From the NCBI GenBank assembly GCA_011523485.1, contig WTGR01000618.1, forward strand, positions 1 through 6,030: a stretch of DNA of 6,030 nt, written 5' to 3'. Both the position numbers and the translations under genes were made by a program. Under the pieces are notes generated by a model, which had not been told where the DNA came from, searched no databases, and saw only the letters and a program-made list of their open reading frames with translations. Positions 1-5,044 of this stretch are shown piece after piece (positions within the stretch are counted from its first letter, which is position 1; each line of letters starts with the position of its first letter). The stretch comes from Acidobacteriota bacterium (GTDB lineage Bacteria; Acidobacteriota; Vicinamibacteria; Vicinamibacterales; UBA8438).

Positions 1-232
1 GGGTGTTCGCGAGGAGGTGGGCGAACGAGCCGTGCACCAGGGGCGCGCTCAGAATGCCGGGCAGGCCCTCGATGCGGCGCGGCACGAGCGCCAGGGCGTA
101 GACGAGCCGCTCGTCCACGAACAGGCCGTACAGGGAAACGGCCCAGACGAGGGCCAGGGACCCGAGCAGGATGGCGGCGCGGGACTTCCAGGAGGACGGT
201 CGATCATGAATCGCGATTCCTCTATCGATCAT
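1..232 (-). CDS. Rhomboid family intramembrane serine protease, N-terminal fragment
   Basis: This is the first 77 codons of a membrane-embedded serine protease gene that runs off the left edge. Reading the minus strand from the ATG at 232 gives an open frame to base 1. After a short polar N-terminus there is a hydrophobic segment (about residues 19-39), followed by an amphipathic stretch. Then comes H67-GSFA-H72-LLA-N76, which has the same spacing as the conserved His...His...Asn motif of rhomboids (GlpG H145, H150, N154; the Asn helps form the oxyanion hole). The catalytic GxSG serine and the C-terminal histidine lie outside the window, so activity cannot be judged. A GGAGG lies about 17 nt upstream of the ATG, which is too far for a classical ribosome binding site, and no better in-frame start is visible nearby. 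It is transcribed divergently from the next gene. The rhomboid assignment is fairly sure; the substrate is unknown. Confidence 0.82.
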   Translation of the reverse strand, partial: MIDRGIAIHDRPSSWKSRAAILLGSLALVWAVSLYGLFVDERLVYALALVPRRIEGLPGILSAPLVHGSFAHLLANT

Positions 233-423
233 GCTCGAAACCGGGGCGTCCTCCAAGCGGTCCGGACAAGCAGGGTTGCCACGCGCGCGCGTTACGGCTC
301 TCGGCGCTGCGCGGGGTTCCGCCACGGACTGCCGGGCGAGGTTCACGGAGCGAGATGTTGTCCTCTGGAGCACCGGGCATCGCGCGTCGCGAGTTCATAT
401 AAATTAGCTACAGGTAATTTTTG

Positions 424-439
424 TTCAAATGTAATTGAA
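424..439. promoter_or_regulatory. Operator-like inverted repeat TTCAA-N6-TTGAA
   Basis: A 16-bp imperfect palindrome has TTCAA at 424-428 and TTGAA at 435-439. Its right half overlaps the proposed -35 box (435-440) of the first gene in the cluster. Position and symmetry fit a dimeric repressor site, for which the downstream DUF2089 HTH protein would be the obvious candidate. It lies in AT-rich DNA, where short palindromes occur by chance, so this is a candidate only. Confidence 0.35.
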
Positions 440-463
440 TAAAGTGTCGCGTCTTGTCACAAT
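435..463 (+). promoter_or_regulatory. Sigma70-like promoter of the DUF2089 cluster
   Basis: TTGAAT (435-440, 4/6 to TTGACA) and CACAAT (458-463, 4/6 to TATAAT) are separated by exactly 17 nt. An AT-rich tract at 415-434 lies just upstream, where an UP element would be. The -10 box ends only 5 nt before the GTG at 469, so transcription would begin at or next to the start codon, giving a leaderless message. This agrees with the lack of a well-placed Shine-Dalgarno sequence there. Confidence 0.45.
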
Positions 464-468
464 AAGGT

Positions 469-810
469 GTGGCTCGCCGAGGACGGCTGCCGACCTCGTG
501 TCCGAGTTGCAGCGGTGACCTGCGGGTGGCGCGGCTCGTGTGTCCGGAGTGCGAGACGGCGGTTCAGGGCGACTACCTGTTGCCGGCGCTGTCGCGGCTC
601 GGCAGCGAGGATCAGCAATTCGCGCTCGCTTTCATCCTGCGCAGCGGCAGCCTGAAGGAGATGGCGAAACTGTACGGCGTGTCGTATCCGACCGTCCGCA
701 ACCGGTTGGATGACCTGATCGCGCGCCTGAGCGCGATCATCGAATCGCAGGAGGCGGAGGCGGCGGCAGAAGATGCTGCCGGAGTTGACGCTGATGGCGG
801 AAGCGGATGA
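469..810 (+). CDS. DUF2089 family protein, zinc ribbon plus HTH, probable transcriptional regulator
   Basis: The 113-residue product matches the DUF2089 layout. An N-terminal zinc ribbon has C11-x2-C14 and C25-x2-C28. After a short linker comes a helix-turn-helix at about residues 58-82 (SLKEMAKLYGVSYPTVRNRL), resembling the sigma-r4/LuxR-type HTH of this family. The residues from about 92 to the end are an acidic, Ala/Gly-rich low-complexity tail. The family has no firmly established function; a DNA-binding role is inferred from the HTH. The GTG at 469 is used because the frame has no better start and family members begin a few residues before the first Cys pair. The only AAGG is 1 nt from the GTG, so translation may be leaderless. 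The gene heads a run of membrane-protein genes and could be their autoregulator. Its TGA stop (808-810) is followed by an in-frame open stretch that leads straight into the next gene. Confidence 0.85.
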   Translation: MARRGRLPTSCPSCSGDLRVARLVCPECETAVQGDYLLPALSRLGSEDQQFALAFILRSGSLKEMAKLYGVSYPTVRNRLDDLIARLSAIIESQEAEAAAEDAAGVDADGGSG

Positions 811-885
811 GGAGACACCGATGCCACCGGTGACAGCCCCGACGCCGCAAGCGAAGACACCGAGGCCGCAGGAGGGGGGACGCCG
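811..885 (+). other. Open in-frame stretch linking the DUF2089 gene to the next gene
   Basis: After the TGA at 808-810, the same reading frame stays open for 25 codons up to the ATG at 886. It would encode a stretch rich in Asp, Glu, Ala, Gly, Ser and Thr, very like the acidic tail just before the stop. The end of the stretch also carries the ribosome binding site of the next gene, GGAGG at 871-875, 10 nt before its ATG. The segment may be a remnant tail, a linker of a former fusion, or simply a spacer. Confidence 0.5.
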
Positions 886-1542
886 ATGCCGCAGGAAACG
901 ACCCATGGCGCCGTGGTTCCGCGAGAGATGACCGTCGTCCGATGGCTGTTCAATCCGTTCGTCCGCATCGGCGGGGGGCAGGCGCTGGCGATTGGGCTGA
1001 TCGTGATCGTCGCCAGCGGACTGGCCGCGGCCGCGGGCGGCGTTCACTTCGACGGACTGATCGACTTCCACCCGGGGTACCGCGTGTCGCTCCGGGTGGC
1101 GATCGTGGAAGGCCTCTTGAACTGGTCCGTGATTTCCGTGCTTCTGGTTCTGGTGTCGCTGCTGGTCGCGCCGCGGACCGTCCGCGTCGTCGACATCGCC
1201 GGCACGCAGGCCCTGGCGCGGTTTCCGCTGTTGCTCGCCGCCCTGGCGTGCGTCCCGCCGGCGGTCCGGCGTGCCAACGAGGAGATGACCGCCGCCCTGG
1301 CGGAGGGCCGGATCGCGATGCCGACCGTTGCCGGCTCCGTCTCGGGGTTGTTCGGCTCGGTGTGTGTGATTTGGATGGTCTGGCTCATGTGGAAGGCGTT
1401 CTCCGTTTCGTGCCACCAGAGGGGAGGCCGGGCGGTGGCGATCTTCGTGGCGGCCGTCATCGCCGGCGAGGTGGCGACGAAGTTCCTGCTGGGCCGGCTG
1501 CTCGGGGGCCTGGCGGCCGCGGGTGTACCCGGAGGGAGCTGA
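886..1542 (+). CDS. Five-TM membrane protein, Yip1-like, first tandem copy
   Basis: The 218-residue product is a predicted integral membrane protein with about five hydrophobic segments (near residues 32-50, 74-94, 108-126, 147-168 and 182-200). A short soluble N-terminus ends in the conserved RWLFNPFVRI block (19-28). That block followed by five TM helices recalls bacterial Yip1-domain proteins; this is a resemblance by eye, not a confirmed domain hit. Other distinctive blocks are HFDGLIDF (54-61) and VDIAGTQALARFPLL (102-116). The ATG at 886 has GGAGG 10 nt upstream, and the start agrees with its paralogue (MPQETT versus MSQETT). Hand alignment with the protein at 2092-2751 gives 87 identical residues in the first 140 without a gap; the C-termini diverge. 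It shares a frame with the preceding DUF2089 gene across one TGA. The function is unknown; a role in membrane organisation or stress response is only inference. Confidence 0.8.
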   Translation: MPQETTHGAVVPREMTVVRWLFNPFVRIGGGQALAIGLIVIVASGLAAAAGGVHFDGLIDFHPGYRVSLRVAIVEGLLNWSVISVLLVLVSLLVAPRTVRVVDIAGTQALARFPLLLAALACVPPAVRRANEEMTAALAEGRIAMPTVAGSVSGLFGSVCVIWMVWLMWKAFSVSCHQRGGRAVAIFVAAVIAGEVATKFLLGRLLGGLAAAGVPGGS

Positions 1543-1580
1543 CGTTCTGCGCGCCGTGATTGGACCGAGGAAGGCGTCGA

Positions 1581-2078
1581 GTGTTCGTAAAGGGACAAGG
1601 TGAGCCGGATGGGCCATGGCAGATTTCCCACAGGGCGATCCTGTGGGCGCTGACTCTCACCGTCTTCCTTCCGCTCTTGTTCGTGGTCGGTATCCTCGCA
1701 CTCCGTGTCGGCCGTCCGGTCGAGGTGCGAGTCACCGATCGCCATCTGGAGGTCACCGGGCAGTACGGCGTCACACTGTCGCTGCACACGATCGTCGAGG
1801 CTTCGCTCGAGCCCACCATGCCGCGCCGGCGCCGTCGGCTGAGGGGCTTTCGGCTCGGCGAGCTGCGAAACGGCCGTTTTCGGGTCGAGACGCTCGGCGA
1901 GGGCATGTTCTATACGAGGACGAACAGCACGCCACAACTTCTGGCGCGGACGCCTTCGACCTTCGTGCTCATCAACTTTCGGGACGCCGGCCGCACGCGC
2001 GCGCTTCATGCGGAGTTGACGACAGCTCTGCGGGAACTACCCCCGAGTGAACGGCAGCGTTCCCGGGTCCGACCGTGA
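1581..2078 (+). CDS. Membrane-anchored bacterial PH-like domain protein
   Basis: The 165-residue product has one N-terminal transmembrane segment (about residues 18-42) and a soluble beta-rich domain (about 46-152). The pattern VRVTDRHLEVTGQYG, then RGFRLGELRNGRFRVETLGEG, then TFVLINFRD resembles small bacterial PH domains (bPH_5-like). These often occur in membrane proteins; their ligands are generally unknown. A basic run R82-R86 lies in the domain. I prefer the GTG at 1581 because GAGGAAGG (1567-1574) lies 6 nt before it. A TTG at 1560 would add seven residues but has no good ribosome binding site. The gene starts 38 nt after the first five-TM gene and ends 13 nt before the second, so it sits between two paralogues. 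The PH call is moderate; the existence of the gene is well supported by codon pattern and spacing. Confidence 0.7.
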   Translation: MFVKGQGEPDGPWQISHRAILWALTLTVFLPLLFVVGILALRVGRPVEVRVTDRHLEVTGQYGVTLSLHTIVEASLEPTMPRRRRRLRGFRLGELRNGRFRVETLGEGMFYTRTNSTPQLLARTPSTFVLINFRDAGRTRALHAELTTALRELPPSERQRSRVRP

Positions 2079-2091
2079 ACAGGGAGAGGCG

Positions 2092-2751
2092 ATGTCGCAG
2101 GAGACGACAAGTCCCGATCCGGTTCGACCGGAGATGACCACCGCCCGGTGGCTCTTCAATCCGTTCATCAGGGTCGACGGGGCACGCGCCCTACTCATCG
2201 GGCTCAGCGTGATCGTTGCGAGTGGTCCGGCGGCAGCCCTCGGGGGCTTGCACTTCGACGGGTTGCCGGACTTCACCCCCACTTATGGTGCGCCGGCCTG
2301 GGTTCCCGTCGGAGAGGGACTCGTGGCCTGGTTCGTGCTCAGCGTCTTCATCGGCCTCGTTGCGCGTGTCCTCGCGCCACGGCCCGTCCGCTTCGTCGAC
2401 ATTGCCGGCCCGCAGGCGCTGGCGCGATTTCCGCTCTTGGTGGCCGCGCTGCTGTGTGTCTTGCCGGCCATGCGCCGTGCGAACGTGGAGATGCTGTCGA
2501 CGGTTGCCGAGGGCGGATCCATCGTTCCGCCGCCGGCGTGGGCATTCTTCGTTGCGGCATTCGTCGGGTTCTCCTGTGGAATCTGGACGCTCTGGCTGAT
2601 GTGGAAGGGATTCGCGGTTGCCTGCGGATTGCGTGGCGGCTGGGCGGTGGCGGTGTTCGCGGGAGTGTTCGTCGCGGCACAGGCTGCATCGGGCTTCCTG
2701 GTGGAGCGCATGCTCCTTCCGTTCTCGCCATTCCCGGCTGCGGGCGGCTAG
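2092..2751 (+). CDS. Five-TM membrane protein, Yip1-like, second tandem copy
   Basis: The 219-residue product is a clear paralogue of the protein at 886-1542. It shares the RWLFNPFIRV block (19-28), HFDGLPDF (54-61), VDIAGPQALARFPLL (102-116), the RRAN motif (128-131) and a WLMWKGF block near 168-174. It has about five predicted transmembrane segments. The frame is open further upstream to a GTG at 2047. The ATG at 2092 is chosen because AGGGAGAGG ends just before it (GGGAG at 2082-2086, 5 nt spacing) and because the N-terminus then aligns with the paralogue without a gap. At the DNA level, 1189-1230 and 2395-2436 match at 37 of 42 bases, so the duplication is still visible in nucleotides. 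It follows the PH gene by 13 nt, implying co-transcription. The function is unknown. Keeping two diverged copies suggests a heteromer or two related tasks, which is inference. Confidence 0.8.
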   Translation: MSQETTSPDPVRPEMTTARWLFNPFIRVDGARALLIGLSVIVASGPAAALGGLHFDGLPDFTPTYGAPAWVPVGEGLVAWFVLSVFIGLVARVLAPRPVRFVDIAGPQALARFPLLVAALLCVLPAMRRANVEMLSTVAEGGSIVPPPAWAFFVAAFVGFSCGIWTLWLMWKGFAVACGLRGGWAVAVFAGVFVAAQAASGFLVERMLLPFSPFPAAGG

Positions 2752-2802
2752 GCAAGGTACGAAGCTGCCGACCGCGCAACGGGGAATGCTTCGAGGGGAA
2801 GG

Positions 2803-3291
2803 ATGGAAATGAGATCACATCGGCTCAGGACGTGGATGGCAATGCTGCTCGCCGTTGCAGTCACGGGGGCTGCGGCGTGCGGTGACGACCGCAGCAGCCC
2901 GACCGCGCCGACTCCCACCGTCCCGCCCGTTGTCGAGACGCAATCGGACGAGGACGCGGCGCGGCAGTCGGTCGACGCGTGGTTGTTGCTGCTCGATGCC
3001 GGAAGCTACTCGGAAGCGTACGACACGACTGGGAGCATCTTCCGGGACGAGGTGACGCCCGAAGAGTTTCGGACCGCAATGGAAGAGCGGCAAGGCATCC
3101 TGGGCGCGGTCGAGTCCCGTACCCTGAGCAGCACGCAACGCTTGTCGACGGTGCCCGATGCGCCGCCCGGCGACTACTTCATATTCGAGTTCGACGGCGT
3201 CTACGAGTTGCGGCCGAACGCCCGCGAGCGGGTCACGGCGGTGTCGGAATCCGACGGGTGGCCGGTCGTCGGCATCTACCTCATTCGCTGA
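2803..3291 (+). CDS. DUF4019 family lipoprotein
   Basis: The 162-residue product begins with a basic stretch (R4-R9) and a hydrophobic segment (about 11-24) that ends in GAAAC. Cys26 is a plausible lipobox cysteine, although Ala at -3 is a relaxed match. A Pro/Thr/Ser-rich linker (28-45) follows. The mature domain (about 50-162) fits DUF4019: SVDAWLLLLDAGSYSEAYD, then a FRDEVTPEEFRTAM helix, a central LGAVESRTL strand, PDAPPGDYFIFEFD, and a C-terminus ending in DGWPVVGIYLIR. DUF4019 proteins are small exported proteins of unknown function with an NTF2-like look, so any ligand-binding role is speculation. A second in-frame ATG at 2809 is also possible. The purine-rich GAGGGGAAGG (2793-2802) abuts the first ATG and lies 6 nt before the second, which would give a protein two residues shorter. 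The gene is 51 nt after the five-TM gene and 23 nt before the SdpI-family gene. Confidence 0.82.
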   Translation: MEMRSHRLRTWMAMLLAVAVTGAAACGDDRSSPTAPTPTVPPVVETQSDEDAARQSVDAWLLLLDAGSYSEAYDTTGSIFRDEVTPEEFRTAMEERQGILGAVESRTLSSTQRLSTVPDAPPGDYFIFEFDGVYELRPNARERVTAVSESDGWPVVGIYLIR

Positions 3292-3314
3292 CGGCTCTTG
3301 GGGGGTGATCTCGA

Positions 3315-3983
3315 ATGCGGAAGTTCCTCGGTGACGATCGGATCCCGCTCGCGATATTCGCCCTGATGTTCGGTCTGGCGGCAGCCAACTGGCCGTTCCT
3401 GCCGGACCGGTTGCCGATTCAGTGGTCGTCCGGGGACGCATCTCCGGACTTCCACGCTTCCAAAGCGTTCGCGTTGCTCTTCCTGCCGGTGTACACGGTG
3501 ATCCAGTACTGGATCTTCCGGATGGTGTCGCGACGGACCGCGCCGGTGCGGTTGATGAGCCACGCGGAGGGTGCCCCCGACGACGCCGGGGTTTCGTATT
3601 GGGCATGGACGACGACGCTGTTGACCTCCGTCATGTTCTTGGCATACGTCGACCTGCTGATCGCGTTTCGGGGCTATCGGATCCACGCCGTCGCGCTTCT
3701 CGGGCTCGTCCTGGTCGCTGTCGCCCCGTTGTTCTCGCACGTCGACCGGAATCCGCTGTTCGGCGTGCGCACGCCGTGGACGCTGAAGAGCGACTATTCG
3801 TGGGAGCGCACGCACCGGGCGGCTGCCTGGTCGATCTATGTCGGCAGTCCCGTCCTGATCGCCGCCGATATCCTTGGCGCGGGCCTCGGCACCCCGGAAA
3901 TCGTCGGGGGTTTGCTGGCCTGGACTGGCGCCCTGACCGTCTACTCCTATGTCCAGTGGAGAAACGACCCGGATCGCGCGTGA
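3315..3983 (+). CDS. SdpI family membrane protein (DUF1648 + SdpI)
   Basis: The 222-residue product is a polytopic membrane protein with about six hydrophobic segments (near residues 10-27, 50-68, 98-118, 122-141, 170-190 and 193-213). The LPDRLPIQWSSGDASP motif (29-44) is typical of DUF1648. The segment N146-PLFGVRTPWTLKSDYSWERTHR (to about 168) is the hallmark of the SdpI family. In Bacillus subtilis, SdpI gives immunity to the SdpC toxin and acts with the repressor SdpR in sensing. Whether that applies to this distant homologue is unknown: no SdpC-like gene or ArsR-type regulator is visible here. The ATG at 3315 has GGTGAT (3304-3309) 5 nt upstream. It lies between the lipoprotein and a PH-domain gene, with gaps of 23 and 38 nt. 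The family assignment is strong; the role in immunity is inference. Confidence 0.88.
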   Translation: MRKFLGDDRIPLAIFALMFGLAAANWPFLPDRLPIQWSSGDASPDFHASKAFALLFLPVYTVIQYWIFRMVSRRTAPVRLMSHAEGAPDDAGVSYWAWTTTLLTSVMFLAYVDLLIAFRGYRIHAVALLGLVLVAVAPLFSHVDRNPLFGVRTPWTLKSDYSWERTHRAAAWSIYVGSPVLIAADILGAGLGTPEIVGGLLAWTGALTVYSYVQWRNDPDRA

Positions 3984-4021
3984 CGGAAACCTCCGTGGCT
4001 TCTGATTGAGGTGCAGTTGGG

Positions 4022-4573
4022 ATGAACTCGATGACCTTCACCGCTCCGTGGGGATCATCACTCATCACCACCTCCATCGTCGCGGTGGTCGTCGTTCTTC
4101 TGGTCAGCGCCGCCGTGTGCTTCGGGCCGAAGCTCAACCGGATGCTCTACCGGGAGCGGGAGGTGAAAGGGGAAGCGATTTGCAGGCTGCTCGCAGTCTG
4201 CATCCCCGTCGTATCGCTGCTTGCCGGAGCGCTGTTCATCGTCCGCGGGTACACGGTGACCGGGGACGCCATCCGGGTCCACCGCCTGGGGTGGTCCTCT
4301 ACCGTCCCGCTGGACGGACTCGAATCGGCGACGGTCTCGCCCGATGCGGTTCGACGAGCCTCGCGGACGCGCGGGAACGGCGGCTTCTTCTCGTACACAG
4401 GGAGGTTCCGCAGCCGGACACTCGGGTCGTTTCGAGCGTTCGTCACCGACCACGCGCGCACCGTGGTGCTGCGGTTTCGCGACCGGTCCGAGGGCGATCA
4501 GGTCGTGGTGATGTCCCCCGACGATCCGGATGCCTTCGTGGCGCTGCTGTCCGGCGAGCCGCCGCGGGATTGA
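4022..4573 (+). CDS. Bacterial PH domain membrane protein (bPH_5-like)
   Basis: The 183-residue product has two predicted transmembrane helices (about residues 14-34 and 53-74) joined by a basic loop. A C-terminal soluble domain follows (about 76-176). It carries the pattern YTVTGDAIRVHRLGW, TVPLDGLESATV, RGNGGFFSYTGRFRSRTLG and VVVMSPDDPDAFVALL, which matches small bacterial PH domains of the bPH_5 type better than the other PH-like protein in the cluster does. Such domains are membrane-associated and their ligands are mostly unknown. The ATG at 4022 has GAGGTG (4008-4013) 8 nt upstream. An in-frame ATG at 4031 is less well placed. It is 38 nt after the SdpI-family gene and is probably the last member of the cluster, since a repeat and a possible promoter follow it. 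Pairing with SdpI suggests a shared membrane function, but this is inference. Confidence 0.82.
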   Translation: MNSMTFTAPWGSSLITTSIVAVVVVLLVSAAVCFGPKLNRMLYREREVKGEAICRLLAVCIPVVSLLAGALFIVRGYTVTGDAIRVHRLGWSSTVPLDGLESATVSPDAVRRASRTRGNGGFFSYTGRFRSRTLGSFRAFVTDHARTVVLRFRDRSEGDQVVVMSPDDPDAFVALLSGEPPRD

Positions 4574-4604
4574 TGTCGCCCTGCAATCGACGTCGCCCTA
4601 CAAT
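4572..4604 (+). repeat. Two 16-nt direct repeats, 17-nt period
   Basis: The two units are GATGTCGCCCTGCAAT (4572-4587) and GACGTCGCCCTACAAT (4589-4604). They match at 14 of 16 bases and are separated by one base. The array begins at the stop codon of the PH-domain gene and sits just upstream of the aspartic protease gene. The second copy ends in TACAAT (4599-4604), a 5/6 match to a -10 box, but I see no good -35 at 16-18 nt. It may be a protein-binding site or a small promoter duplication. Confidence 0.55.
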
Positions 4605-4631
4605 GAGAGAAGAACGGAGGTTGGCGGTCCG

Positions 4632-5021
4632 ATGGGTGCGACCCACGTGATGGTGACGATCCGCAATCCGGCGGCTCCGGAACGGCAATGGACAGGGCGC
4701 TTCCTCGTCGACACGGGCGCCTTCGATTCGCTGGTGCCGCGGCGGCACCTCGAACAGATCGGCCTGCAGCCGCTCGCCCGCGAGACGTACGTGCTGGCCG
4801 ACGGCAGTCCCATCGACGTGGACACCACCGTCGGGCGCATCGAGTTCATGGGCAAGATCGTCGGCGGCACGCTGGTGTTCGGGGATGGCGATCCCGAGCC
4901 CCTGCTCGGAGTGACCGCACTCGAATCCGGCGGCTTCGAGGTCGACCCGCGCACGCAGCAGTTGAAGAGATTGCCGGCGGTTCTGCTCAAGGGCCTGCGA
5001 AAGCCCGTTGACAGTACATAG
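4632..5021 (+). CDS. Retropepsin-like clan AA aspartic protease
   Basis: The 129-residue product fits the small bacterial/archaeal clan AA aspartic proteases of about 120-130 residues. It starts with a beta strand, THVMVTIRNPAAPE, and then the catalytic motif FLVDTGAFDSLVP with Asp27-Thr28-Gly29. Next come a YVLADGSPIDV strand pair (53-63), a flap-like GRIEFMGKIVGGTLVFG region, and the conserved LLGVTALESGGFEVDP (91-106), ending in LKRLPAVL. Retropepsins work as homodimers with one Asp from each subunit; here only one DTG is present, as expected. There is no signal peptide, so it is probably cytoplasmic, and the substrate is unknown. The ATG at 4632 is chosen over upstream in-frame starts because GGAGG (4616-4620) lies 11 nt before it and family members begin right before this first strand. 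It is 58 nt after the PH-domain gene and could be a separate unit. The last codons contain the -35 box of the next gene. Confidence 0.88.
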   Translation: MGATHVMVTIRNPAAPERQWTGRFLVDTGAFDSLVPRRHLEQIGLQPLARETYVLADGSPIDVDTTVGRIEFMGKIVGGTLVFGDGDPEPLLGVTALESGGFEVDPRTQQLKRLPAVLLKGLRKPVDST

Positions 5022-5036
5022 TTGCCCCGCCAGAAT
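5008..5036 (+). promoter_or_regulatory. Sigma70-like promoter for the cytochrome/DUF1587 gene
   Basis: A perfect TTGACA (5008-5013) lies exactly 17 nt before CAGAAT (5031-5036, 4/6 to TATAAT). The predicted transcription start, about 7 nt after the -10 box, falls at about 5043, next to the ATG at 5045. The following gene has no Shine-Dalgarno-like sequence, so a leaderless or nearly leaderless transcript is expected. The -35 box lies inside the last codons of the protease gene. Confidence 0.55.
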
Positions 5037-5044
5037 GGGCGATT

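Larger units (their letters stand above)
233..468. other. Divergent intergenic region
   Basis: This 236-nt gap separates the leftward rhomboid gene from the rightward cluster. Its left two thirds (to about 390) are GC-rich like the genes and show no convincing ORF, RNA gene or terminator. From about 391 to 466 the composition switches abruptly to AT-rich, with runs such as TATAAATTA and TAATTTTTGTT. That fits a promoter/regulatory region for the rightward genes. I found no clear promoter for the rhomboid gene here. Confidence 0.6.

Noticed and set aside
398..403. TATAAA as a possible -10 box upstream of 469
   Set aside because: No acceptable -35 lies 16-18 nt upstream, and the TTGAAT-N17-CACAAT pair nearer the gene is a better match.
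17..442. Plus-strand 141-codon open frame
   Set aside because: It overlaps the rhomboid fragment antisense, its product is low-complexity with no family resemblance, and it runs through the AT-rich promoter region. The minus-strand reading has a clear rhomboid motif.
808..810. TGA as a selenocysteine codon
   Set aside because: No selenoprotein family resemblance and no obvious SECIS-like hairpin just downstream; the surrounding residues are low-complexity linker.
942..1559. Plus-strand overlapping frame within the first five-TM gene
   Set aside because: It is Arg/Gly/Pro-rich shadow coding. The five-TM frame has a paralogue, a ribosome binding site and membrane segments.
457..1617. Minus-strand 386-codon open frame
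   Set aside because: It is an antisense shadow of the DUF2089 and first five-TM genes. The product is rich in Arg, His, Gln and Pro without recognisable domains, as expected for the complement of GC-rich coding DNA.
1044..2009. Minus-strand 321-codon open frame
   Set aside because: It is antisense to the five-TM and PH-like genes, with compositionally biased, non-domain sequence.
2815..3606. Minus-strand 263-codon open frame
   Set aside because: It lies opposite the DUF4019 and SdpI genes, both of which have clear family signatures on the plus strand.
4006..4650. Plus-strand overlapping frame across the PH-domain gene
   Set aside because: It is a shadow frame rich in Arg and Ser without motifs. 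The PH frame starting at 4022 has a ribosome binding site and family motifs.
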